Origin: DTU063 sp001512695
GTDB lineage: Bacteria; Bacillota; Thermosediminibacteria; Thermosediminibacterales; Tepidanaerobacteraceae
Assembly: GCA_049658265.1 (NCBI GenBank)
Contig: JBASOM010000008.1
Coordinates: 1 to 19,109 of the forward strand
DNA length: 19,109 nt
Reading direction: 5' to 3'
Below the pieces are notes generated by a model. That model was not told the DNA's origin. It saw nothing but the letters and a program-made list of their open reading frames with translations, and searched no databases. The translations under genes and the position numbers were made by a program. This document shows positions 8,261-14,355 of this stretch, piece by piece. How positions within the stretch are numbered: position 1 is the first letter of the stretch; each line of letters opens with the position of its first letter.

Positions 8261-9268
8261 ATGAGAGGGGCAGGCTATTTCATAATTATCTTCATGATTT
8301 TTATAATCGTCGTCGTCCCGGCAATCACAGTAAAGAGCTGTAAACCCATGCAGCCCCAAAGACAAGAAGAGCCCAGAGGTACAAAGGAGGCAGCTGTCGG
8401 CGAAAGTATAAGCTTGTACATAAATTCATCCCAAAAGATAGAGAAACTGCCCTTAGAGGAATACGTAAAAGGTGTAGTGGCTGCTGAAATGCCTGCCAGC
8501 TTCCACATTGAAGCTTTAAAAGCCCAGGCTGTGGCAGCCAGGACTTATGTATACAAAAGGTTAAGGGCTGCAGGAGGCAGAGGCTGCAGCCTGCACCCGG
8601 GAGCGGACATATGCGATGATTCCACCCATTGCCAAGCCTGGATTACAAAAGGCGAAATGCTGAAAAAGTGGGGGATTTTTTCCTACTACCACTACTTTAG
8701 CAAGATAAACCAGGCTGTAAATACTACGGCCAGTTTGATTATACTTTACCAAGATGAGCCCATAGATCCCCTGTTCTTTTCAACTAGCAACGGGAAAACC
8801 GAAAACTCGGAAGACGTCTGGGAAAAACCAGTTCCCTACCTTAGAAGCGTCCCAAGCCCCGGGGAAGAAAGTTCCCCTCATTTTTTTGCACAACAGGAGT
8901 TTTCCGTGGAAGCGGTGCTATCACGGCTAAAACAAAAGTGGCCGGATATTGTCATCGATAGCAAAAACCCGGAAAAGGATTGGAAGATAATAGAGACAAG
9001 TGAAGGTGGCCGGGTAAAAAGGATGCAGGTAGGCAATAGAATCATCAAGGGCACCGAGTTCCGGGAGCTTCTTGGCCTAAAGTCCACAGACTTTAAGTGG
9101 GAAAGAGCTGGCAAACAAATAAAAATCGTGACTTGCGGCTTTGGCCATGGTGTCGGCATGAGCCAGTACGGCGCCAATGCCATGGCAAAAGACGGCGCAG
9201 ATTACGAAGACATAATAAAACACTATTATACCGGCGTGGAAATTAAAAACATGGAAAACATGCTATAA
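8261..9268 (+). CDS. spoIID: Stage II sporulation protein D, peptidoglycan lytic transglycosylase
   Basis: A 335-residue SpoIID. In the mother cell it is anchored in the membrane and cleaves glycan strands with SpoIIM and SpoIIP during engulfment. One membrane segment lies at about residues 6-24. The core VVAAEMPASFHIEALKAQAV holds the catalytic Glu76. LHPGADICDDSTHC supplies His112, Cys118, His123 and Cys124, with the same spacing as the zinc ligands of Clostridioides difficile SpoIID as I recall them (His134, Cys140, His145, Cys146). The C-terminal FGHGVGMSQYGANAMAKDG is the usual SpoIID ending. The ATG at 8261 has GGAGGG (8250-8255) 5 nt upstream. An in-frame ATG at 8228 has no such site and would overlap the candidate promoter. 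Confidence 0.95.
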   Translation: MRGAGYFIIIFMIFIIVVVPAITVKSCKPMQPQRQEEPRGTKEAAVGESISLYINSSQKIEKLPLEEYVKGVVAAEMPASFHIEALKAQAVAARTYVYKRLRAAGGRGCSLHPGADICDDSTHCQAWITKGEMLKKWGIFSYYHYFSKINQAVNTTASLIILYQDEPIDPLFFSTSNGKTENSEDVWEKPVPYLRSVPSPGEESSPHFFAQQEFSVEAVLSRLKQKWPDIVIDSKNPEKDWKIIETSEGGRVKRMQVGNRIIKGTEFRELLGLKSTDFKWERAGKQIKIVTCGFGHGVGMSQYGANAMAKDGADYEDIIKHYYTGVEIKNMENML

Positions 9269-9283
9269 ATCCAGGGCCAAAAT

Positions 9284-9312
9284 GTATATTGAGGAAAAAA
9301 CTGGTCATAATA
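9284..9312 (+). promoter_or_regulatory. Candidate sigma-F promoter of spoIIQ
   Basis: GTATA (9284-9288) and GGTCATAATA (9303-9312) match the Bacillus sigma-F elements GYWTA and GGNNANANTW, separated by 14 nt (15 is usual). spoIIQ is a sigma-F gene in Bacillus subtilis. One point against it: a transcript starting about 7 nt downstream would begin very close to, or inside, the GAGGTG ribosome binding site at 9318-9323. Confidence 0.42.
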
Positions 9313-9328
9313 TAGATGAGGTGATACT

Positions 9329-10219
9329 ATGTATCGATTGAAATGGCCGGTTAATTTTTCGTCAATTATCAAATGGGCAAGGGACAAATTTACCGGTTTT
9401 TTAAAGGCAAAACCTATAGAGCAGATAAGAAAGCTGCCAAAAATGGCAGTACTCGCTGTCCTGCTGATTACACTTTTAATAGGTGCAAATACCCTCTTTT
9501 GGTGGTACAGAGCTACCCACGGAGGCTTTAACTTTGGCCAGGAAGCCGAGCAAGAATTAACCCGGGAGTGGGAAATCGACTTAAACGAGCAGGTATTAGA
9601 TGAAGAAGAGCTGAGAAGAGAATATACCGTTATAAATCCCAATGAAGAAGTTATTCAAGAGGAAAGCCCTGAAGTAGCAGAAGCTCCTCCCGAAAAGGCG
9701 GAACCTGAAATAAAGCAGGATGAAGAGCCTGAGGAAAAGGTTTCAAACCAAGCACCGGAGGCCAAAACGCAGCCGAAAGAAACTGCCCCAGCTTCTGTCT
9801 TGGCCACCATGGCCATGCCAACCATGGGGAAAGTCATAACGGCTTTTGCCATGGATACCCTGGTCTATTCGAAAACCCTGGAGCAGTGGAATGCCCACCC
9901 TGGCATCGACATCGCGGCTGACCTGGGGACACAGGTAAAATCAGCTATGAAAGGTACGGTGGCGGAAGTCAGGAGCAACGATCCCAGGTTAGGCGTAGTG
10001 GTCATTTTGGACCACGGAGGGGGCATTCAAACCCTCTACGGCAACCTTCAGTCTGACAAATTAGTCAAAAAAGGAGATACCGTTGAAAAAGGCCAGGTAA
10101 TCGGAGCCGTAGGCAAAACGGCCCCTTTTGAAATAGAAGACCCTCCCCACCTTCATTTTGAAGTTATAAAAGACGGCAAAAACATAGACCCTGAACAGTA
10201 CCTCCCCAAACTAAACTAA
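9329..10219 (+). CDS. spoIIQ: SpoIIQ-like M23 (LytM) metallopeptidase, forespore engulfment protein
   Basis: A 296-residue protein with a cytoplasmic N-terminus, one membrane helix (about residues 38-57), a long acidic Glu/Pro/Ala-rich linker (about 85-155) and a C-terminal M23 peptidase domain (about 165-292). The domain has all zinc-ligand positions: His190 and Asp194 in HPGID, and His276 with His274 in PHLHFE. SpoIIQ sits in the forespore membrane and binds SpoIIIAH of the mother cell to form a channel that drives engulfment. Bacillus SpoIIQ has lost a zinc ligand and is inactive, whereas this copy looks catalytic, as in Clostridioides difficile. Its place after spoIID supports the assignment over a generic M23 peptidase. 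GAGGTG (9318-9323) precedes the ATG by 5 nt. Confidence 0.88.
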   Translation: MYRLKWPVNFSSIIKWARDKFTGFLKAKPIEQIRKLPKMAVLAVLLITLLIGANTLFWWYRATHGGFNFGQEAEQELTREWEIDLNEQVLDEEELRREYTVINPNEEVIQEESPEVAEAPPEKAEPEIKQDEEPEEKVSNQAPEAKTQPKETAPASVLATMAMPTMGKVITAFAMDTLVYSKTLEQWNAHPGIDIAADLGTQVKSAMKGTVAEVRSNDPRLGVVVILDHGGGIQTLYGNLQSDKLVKKGDTVEKGQVIGAVGKTAPFEIEDPPHLHFEVIKDGKNIDPEQYLPKLN

Positions 10220-10241
10220 CTCCCCAAAACTTAATAGCATA

Positions 10242-10254
10242 GGTGCCTGTCACC
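10242..10254. repeat. Short palindrome GGTGCCTGTCACC
   Basis: An isolated 13-nt imperfect palindrome with GGTG and CACC arms around CCTGT, 22 nt after the spoIIQ stop and just before the terminator hairpin. From memory, similar GGTGMCWGKCACC-type motifs are dispersed in many Firmicute genomes, but only one copy is visible here. Confidence 0.3.
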
Positions 10255-10273
10255 CGAAGGTAAGCAGCGACAA

Positions 10274-10310
10274 GCAAAAAAAGCGTGGCAAAAAAGCCCG
10301 CTTTTTTTGC
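10274..10310 (+). terminator. Bidirectional-type hairpin terminator after spoIIQ
   Basis: GCAAAAAAAGCG (10274-10285) is perfectly complementary to CGCTTTTTTTGC (10299-10310). Inside, GGC and GCC close an A6 loop, leaving only T10286 bulged. The short inner stem followed by seven T (10302-10308) would terminate rightward transcripts, and the mirror A-run would do so leftward. It isolates spoIID-spoIIQ from spoIIID. Confidence 0.85.
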
Positions 10311-10389
10311 GCCCTGAATCATTTTTTCCTTCTATAAATCTATTTTGAATCATATATATTTACTAAAATTGCTTTGAGGGGGAGCTGCC

Positions 10390-10641
10390 GTGAAGGATTA
10401 CATGAGGGAACGAATTCTTGAAATAGCGGAATATATTATTTCGACAAAGGCTACCGTTAGGCAAGCCGCCAAGGTTTTCGGGGTATCAAAGAGCACCGTG
10501 CACAAGGACATGACCGAAAGGCTGGTTGAGATAAATCCGGAAAAGGCAAAACTCGTAAAGGAGGTCTTGGAGTTTAACAAAGCTGAAAGGCATATCCGGG
10601 GCGGAAGGGCCACCAGGAGAAAATATCTCAAACTGAACTGA
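10390..10641 (+). CDS. spoIIID: Sporulation transcription factor SpoIIID
   Basis: An 83-residue DNA-binding regulator of mother-cell genes, made under sigma-E and acting to activate or repress many of that regulon. The helix-turn-helix TVRQAAKVFGVSKSTVHKDM (residues 22-41) and the following TERLVEINPEKAKLVKEVL are nearly those of Bacillus SpoIIID. The basic C-terminal helix RHIRGGRATRRKYLKLN matches its second DNA-contacting segment. The start is GTG at 10390 with GAGGGGGAG (10376-10384) 5 nt upstream. It aligns with the Bacillus N-terminus (MHDYIKER), which argues against the internal ATG at 10402. The AT-rich stretch 10329-10370 probably holds its promoter, but I could not resolve it. Confidence 0.95.
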   Translation: MKDYMRERILEIAEYIISTKATVRQAAKVFGVSKSTVHKDMTERLVEINPEKAKLVKEVLEFNKAERHIRGGRATRRKYLKLN

Positions 10642-10719
10642 GAATAAAAGAGGATTTTTGGCAAAAATGTAGAATTTATTCCTAAATGTGTAATTTAGAC
10701 AGGAGGCAGCAAGAGTCAC

Positions 10720-11724
10720 ATGGATATAGGAATCGATTTAGGAACTGCGTCAATTATCGTCTATGTTAAGGGTAAGGGAATTGTCCTTCAAGAGCCATCG
10801 GTAGTAGCCATGGATAAATACACCGGAAAACTATTGGCTGTTGGTGAGGAAGCCCGCAGGATGATCGGGCGAACTCCTGGGAATATAGTGGCAATACGCC
10901 CTTTAAGGGAAGGGGTCATTGCCGATTACTCTACAACCGAAATCATGATCAAATATTTCTTGGGCAAAGTAGCGCCCCGCAGGATTTTCAGGCCCAGGAT
11001 GATGGTCTGTGTCCCTACGGTAATTACCACCGTTGAAAAAAGGGCGGTAATTGAGGCAGCCCATGCCGCAGGTGCCCGGCAAACATACCTTATAGAGGAG
11101 CCCATAGCTGCTGCCATAGGTGCTGGCCTGGATATATCCAAGCCCTTTGGCAGTATGGTAGTAGACATCGGGGGCGGCACCACCGATATTGCAGTACTCT
11201 CTTTGGGGGGCATAGTTTGCGGAGAGTCTTTGAGAGTGGCTGGGGATAAATTTGACGATGCCATCGTGAGGTATGTGAAGAAAGAATTTAACTTGATGAT
11301 AGGTGAGAGGACTGCCGAAGAGGTTAAAATCAACGTAGCCCATGTTTTCCCCGAAACCGATGCAGACAAAACGGCTTCCATGGAAGTAAGAGGACGAAGC
11401 CTAATCAGCGGCCTCCCTCAGAATGTCACTATTACCGCAGCTCAGACCTGTGAAGCAATGCAGGAACCCGTAGAGCATATAGTAAATGCCATTTACAGTG
11501 TATTAGAGAGGACTCCTCCTGAACTTGCTTCGGATATTAGCGAAAAGGGAATAGTGATGACCGGAGGTGGATCGCTTCTCAAGGGCATGAGTAAATTGAT
11601 AAGCACAAGGACCGGCATTCCCGTAATTGTTGCCGAAAATGCAGTATCGGCAGTTGCCATAGGTGCCGGTAAAGCTCTTGAAAACCTGGACAAGCTTGGA
11701 CCGCGTGCTATATTTACTAAATAA
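10720..11724 (+). CDS. mbl: MreB-family rod-shape protein, Mbl type
   Basis: A 334-residue bacterial actin that polymerises under the membrane and positions side-wall peptidoglycan synthesis. Visible are phosphate-1 DIGIDLGTAS (residues 2-11), the conserved GRTPGNIVAIRPLREGVIAD, the DIGGGTTDIAVLS phosphate-2 loop, GDKFDDAIVRYVKKEF, IGERTAEEVKI, LERTPPELASDI and the adenosine motif MTGGGSLLKGM. Position immediately after spoIIID, as in Bacillus subtilis, points to Mbl rather than MreB. The ATG lies directly before DIGIDLGT, so the few residues that usually precede this motif are missing. The best ribosome binding site, AGGAGG (10701-10706), is 13 nt upstream, which is long. A TAG at 10696 in the same frame excludes an earlier start. 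Confidence 0.93.
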   Translation: MDIGIDLGTASIIVYVKGKGIVLQEPSVVAMDKYTGKLLAVGEEARRMIGRTPGNIVAIRPLREGVIADYSTTEIMIKYFLGKVAPRRIFRPRMMVCVPTVITTVEKRAVIEAAHAAGARQTYLIEEPIAAAIGAGLDISKPFGSMVVDIGGGTTDIAVLSLGGIVCGESLRVAGDKFDDAIVRYVKKEFNLMIGERTAEEVKINVAHVFPETDADKTASMEVRGRSLISGLPQNVTITAAQTCEAMQEPVEHIVNAIYSVLERTPPELASDISEKGIVMTGGGSLLKGMSKLISTRTGIPVIVAENAVSAVAIGAGKALENLDKLGPRAIFTK

Positions 11725-11747
11725 GTTTTTTGCGAGGAGGTGACTAA

Positions 11748-12518
11748 TTGATAAGAGGCCTTTACACCGGAGCTTCGGGCATGCTGGCAGAAATGGCAAG
11801 GACCGATGTCATTTCAAACAATATGGCAAATGTAAATACGACGGCCTTTAAAAAGGACAGGACAATTTTTAGGGCTTTCCCTGAGATGAACATTCATCGC
11901 ATTCACGACCCCGTGCCTGCCGGCCTAGACAAAGTTGTAGATCCCCGGCCTTTCATCGGCATGATGGGTACGGGAGTGATGTTGGATGAAGTAAATACCG
12001 ATTTTAACCAGGGCCATTTAATAACCACTTCAAATCCCCTGGACCTTGCCATACGGGGAGAGGGCTTTTTCCAGGTGCAGACACCCGAGGGCATAAGGTA
12101 CACCCGGGATGGCAGTTTCAGCCTAAGCAGTAACGGATACCTAGTGACAAAAGAAGGCTACTACGTCCTGGGAGAAAACGGGCCCCTGCAGCTCCTGCAG
12201 ACCGGGGACATAACCATAAGCCAGCAAGGGGAAGTCTTTGTCAATGACGAGTATATAGACAGGTTAAACATAGTGACCTTTGCCGACCTAAACCAGCTTC
12301 AAAAACAAGGGGACAACCTGTACTTCACCGATGCAGTCCCTGAACCTTTACAGGATGCAGATGTAGTCCAGGGTGCCTTGGAAGGGTCAAATATAAGTAT
12401 CGTTGCGGAAATGGTTGATTTGATAAGCGCCTTTAGGGCATATGAAGCCAACCAGAAGGTCATCCAAACCCACGATACCACATTGGACAGGGCGATAAAC
12501 GACGTAGGTAGAATATAA
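11748..12518 (+). CDS. flhO: Flagellar basal-body rod protein, FlgF/FlhO type
   Basis: A 256-residue proximal rod protein of the flagellar basal body. The N-terminal GLYTGASGMLAEMARTDVIS with NNMANVNTTAFKKDR is the FlgF/FlgG rod signature, and the C-terminal VVQGALEGSNISIVAEMVDL plus SAFRAYEANQKVIQTHDTTL is the matching helical half. The middle (FNQGHLITTSNPLDLAIRGE and EGIRYTRDGSFSLSSNGYL) is also canonical. The start is TTG at 11748, with the very strong GAGGAGGTG (11734-11742) 5 nt upstream. It follows mbl by 23 nt, as flhO follows mbl in Bacillus subtilis, and is probably on the same transcript. It is less like FlgG than the next gene, hence the FlgF/FlhO call. Confidence 0.9.
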   Translation: MIRGLYTGASGMLAEMARTDVISNNMANVNTTAFKKDRTIFRAFPEMNIHRIHDPVPAGLDKVVDPRPFIGMMGTGVMLDEVNTDFNQGHLITTSNPLDLAIRGEGFFQVQTPEGIRYTRDGSFSLSSNGYLVTKEGYYVLGENGPLQLLQTGDITISQQGEVFVNDEYIDRLNIVTFADLNQLQKQGDNLYFTDAVPEPLQDADVVQGALEGSNISIVAEMVDLISAFRAYEANQKVIQTHDTTLDRAINDVGRI

Positions 12519-12521
12519 TAA

Positions 12522-12573
12522 AGGGCCGGACTGGTTTTCAGGGGCCCTCCACTGCTGACCGACAGAGGCAGTG
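12522..12573 (+). other. Two adjacent hairpins between flhO and flgG
   Basis: AGGGCC (12522-12527) can pair with GGCCCT (12543-12548), and CACTGC (12550-12555) with GCAGTG (12568-12573). No T-run follows either. They fill most of the 76-nt gap and stop 7 nt before the flgG ribosome binding site, so they may process or stabilise the transcript rather than end it. Confidence 0.4.
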
Positions 12574-12594
12574 AAAATCAAGGAGGGATACATT

Positions 12595-13407
12595 ATGATG
12601 CGTGCACTGTGGAGTGCAAGCAGCGGAATGCAAGCTCAGCAGCTCAATATAGATATTATCTCCAATAATTTGGCAAATGTTAACACAACTGGTTTTAAGA
12701 AAAATCGGGCCGAATTTAAAGACTTAATATATGAAACTTTGCGCAGGCCCGATAGTCCCGATTTACTCCCCGGCGCTGCGATTCCGGTGGGCCTGCAGGT
12801 AGGCCACGGTGTCAGGCCTTCTGCCACCACTCGGGACTTTACCGTAGGCAACCTTCAGCCCACAGAAAATCCCTTAGACATAGCCATTGAAGGACCTGGT
12901 TTTTTCATAGTGGAAAGGCCTGATGGGACTCTTGCTTTTACCCGGGATGGTTCATTTAAACTCTCCCTGGAGGGCAGCGACAGGGTGTTGGTAACTTCCG
13001 AGGGATACTACGTTCTCAGTGAAGATGAAAGCTACATTACCATCCCCGAAGAATATACCGATATCAGCATTTCCTCGGATGGCATGATCACGGCAACAGC
13101 CGAAGATGGGACAATTGAGGAACTCGGCCGCATAGGCCTTGCAAGGTTTTTAAATCCTGAAGGCTTGCTGGCAATCGGCAACAACCTTTTTGAAGCCACC
13201 GAAGCTTCGGGAGAATATATAATCAAGGAAGATGAACAGGACCCCGGCTTTGGAACCTTGCTGCAGGGCTTCCTGGAGATGTCCAACGTTAAAGTCGTCG
13301 AGGAAATGATAAATCTCATTATCGCCCAGAGAGCATATGAAGTTAATACCAAAGCGGTGCAGACCTCTGACGAAATGCTGGCCCAGGCCAATAACCTGAA
13401 GAGGTAG
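12595..13407 (+). CDS. flgG: Flagellar distal rod protein FlgG (FlhP type)
   Basis: A 270-residue distal rod protein, the shaft segment that joins the proximal rod to the hook. The N-terminal RALWSASSGMQAQQLNIDII with SNNLANVNTTGFKKNRAEF, the central QVGHGVRPSATTRDFTVGNL, NPLDIAIEGPGFFIV and TRDGSFKL, and the C-terminal GFLEMSNVKVVEEMINLIIA, QRAYEVNTKAVQTSDEML are those of FlgG with little deviation. AAGGAGGG (12580-12587) lies 7 nt before the ATG at 12595. A second ATG at 12598 is possible. The in-frame GTG at 12571 is unlikely because it falls before the ribosome binding site. It is paired with flhO upstream and a rod-binding gene downstream. Confidence 0.94.
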   Translation: MMRALWSASSGMQAQQLNIDIISNNLANVNTTGFKKNRAEFKDLIYETLRRPDSPDLLPGAAIPVGLQVGHGVRPSATTRDFTVGNLQPTENPLDIAIEGPGFFIVERPDGTLAFTRDGSFKLSLEGSDRVLVTSEGYYVLSEDESYITIPEEYTDISISSDGMITATAEDGTIEELGRIGLARFLNPEGLLAIGNNLFEATEASGEYIIKEDEQDPGFGTLLQGFLEMSNVKVVEEMINLIIAQRAYEVNTKAVQTSDEMLAQANNLKR

Positions 13408-13418
13408 GAGAGTAAAGT

Positions 13419-13724
13419 ATGGGAATGATATACGGTAACATGGGTCTAATCCCTACATACCAGCCAAATATCTCATCTATAAAAACAGAAAGCCAGGATA
13501 AAGTAAAACTGAAAGAGGCCTGCAAGCAGTTTGAATCAATATTTATAAACTACCTGCTAAAATCCATGAGGGCCACTGTGCCTGACGGAGGCCTGTTTCA
13601 GAAGGGTGTGGCATACGATATCGTGCTCTCAATGCACGACCAGGCCCTGGCTGAGGATATCTCTCAAAATGGCGGAATCGGCCTTGCCCAGCAGCTGTAT
13701 GAAGAACTCTCAAAATATGTGTGA
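13419..13724 (+). CDS. flgJ: FlgJ N-terminal-domain rod-binding protein
   Basis: A 101-residue protein matching only the N-terminal rod-binding domain of FlgJ: KLKEACKQFESIFINYLLKS, MRATVPDGGLFQKG and YDIVLSMHDQALAEDISQ followed by GGIGLAQQLYEEL. In proteobacteria this part caps the growing rod and a C-terminal muramidase domain cuts peptidoglycan. Here that second domain is absent, as in many Firmicutes, so the peptidoglycan-cutting activity must come from elsewhere. AGGAGAG (about 13406-13412) precedes the ATG, and the gap to flgG is 11 nt, so the two are cotranscribed. It ends the mbl-flagellar group. Confidence 0.87.
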   Translation: MGMIYGNMGLIPTYQPNISSIKTESQDKVKLKEACKQFESIFINYLLKSMRATVPDGGLFQKGVAYDIVLSMHDQALAEDISQNGGIGLAQQLYEELSKYV

Positions 13725-13736
13725 ACATGTTTTAGA

Positions 13737-13778
13737 AGGGACGAACTCCTGGGTTCGTCCCTGTCTGATTTACAGGGA
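13737..13778 (+). other. Pair of mutually exclusive hairpins after flgJ
   Basis: Hairpin A: AGGGACGAAC (13737-13746) with GTTCGTCCCT (13753-13762), 10 perfect pairs and a 6-nt loop. Hairpin B: TCCCTGT (13758-13764) with ACAGGGA (13772-13778), 7 perfect pairs and a 7-nt loop. They share TCCCT, so only one can form at a time. Neither has a proper T-run after it. It may be a weak terminator for flgJ or a switch in the fabZ leader. Confidence 0.5.
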
Positions 13779-13840
13779 GCAACTAAGACCGGTATATATT
13801 GTAACTCGGGGGATATACTTTGATTAGTGAGGTGAAGCTC

Positions 13841-14269
13841 ATGCTAAACATTGAAGAAATAAAGAAAATACTTCCCCACAGGTACCCCTTCTTGTTGGTG
13901 GATAAAATATTAGAACTGGAAGAAGGCAAGCGGGCAGTCGGCATTAAAAACGTCTCATTTAATGAAGAGTTTTTCCAGGGCCATTTCCCGGGGAAAGCCG
14001 TAATGCCCGGTGTGCTCATAGTTGAAGCCATGGCCCAGGTGGGAGCATGTGCCATCTTAAGTGCCGAAGGAAATCTTGGCAAAATAGCACTTTTTGCAGG
14101 AATTGACAAAATGAGATTTAAGCGGCAGGTACTGCCGGGAGACCAACTTCAGCTTGAGGTGGAGCTAAGCAAAGTAAAAGGCAATATAGGGAAGGGCAGG
14201 GCAAAAGCCACCGTTGACGGGGAAATTGCCGCCGAAGGAGAGCTGATGTTTGCCATCGTCGACGCTTAA
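13841..14269 (+). CDS. fabZ: 3-hydroxyacyl-[acyl-carrier-protein] dehydratase FabZ
   Basis: A 142-residue hot-dog-fold dehydratase that removes water from 3-hydroxyacyl-ACP in the type II fatty acid elongation cycle. It opens with EEIKKILPHRYPFLLVDK. The active site shows His48 in FFQGHFPGKAVMPG and Glu62 in LIVEAMAQVGA, the two catalytic residues of the family. IDKMRFKRQVLPGDQLQLEV is the conserved second half. GAGGTGAAG precedes the ATG at 13841 by a few bases; an in-frame TTG at 13820 would lie before that site. Other fab genes are not adjacent. In Bacillus subtilis ywpB (fabZ) also follows flhP, so this is inherited gene order. Confidence 0.96.
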   Translation: MLNIEEIKKILPHRYPFLLVDKILELEEGKRAVGIKNVSFNEEFFQGHFPGKAVMPGVLIVEAMAQVGACAILSAEGNLGKIALFAGIDKMRFKRQVLPGDQLQLEVELSKVKGNIGKGRAKATVDGEIAAEGELMFAIVDA

Positions 14270-14304
14270 ATATTAGGATAAATGCGGGCCAAGCGGGAAA
14301 AATA

Positions 14305-14346
14305 CTCAGTAAGGATGTTAAACTCTGCGAAAATCTTCTTACTGAG
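14305..14346 (+). promoter_or_regulatory. Leader hairpin touching the ribosome binding site of the lipoprotein gene
   Basis: CTCAGTAAG (14305-14313) is perfectly complementary to CTTACTGAG (14338-14346). GAT and ATC can extend the stem inward past a TT bulge. The last three bases of the right arm (GAG) are the first half of the GAGGTG ribosome binding site at 14344-14349, so a formed hairpin would partly mask it. Confidence 0.5.
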
Positions 14347-14355
14347 GTGAAGGAA

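Noticed and set aside
10350..10370. TCATATATATT as the sigma-E -35 of spoIIID
   Set aside because: No -10 resembling CATACAHT occurs 14-15 nt downstream, and the stretch is simply AT-rich.
10658..10687. TTGGCA near 10658 as a -35 of an mbl promoter
   Set aside because: No acceptable -10 is found at 16-18 nt; CTAAAT is too weak.
10926..11381. Long open frame on the minus strand opposite mbl (and similar ones opposite ntpB, flgG and murA)
   Set aside because: These are antisense shadows of strongly conserved genes, with no ribosome binding site and low-complexity Ser/Thr/Pro-rich products.
13606..13827. A 73-codon plus-strand frame overlapping the end of flgJ
   Set aside because: It overlaps FlgJ in another frame, runs through the hairpin pair and has no ribosome binding site.
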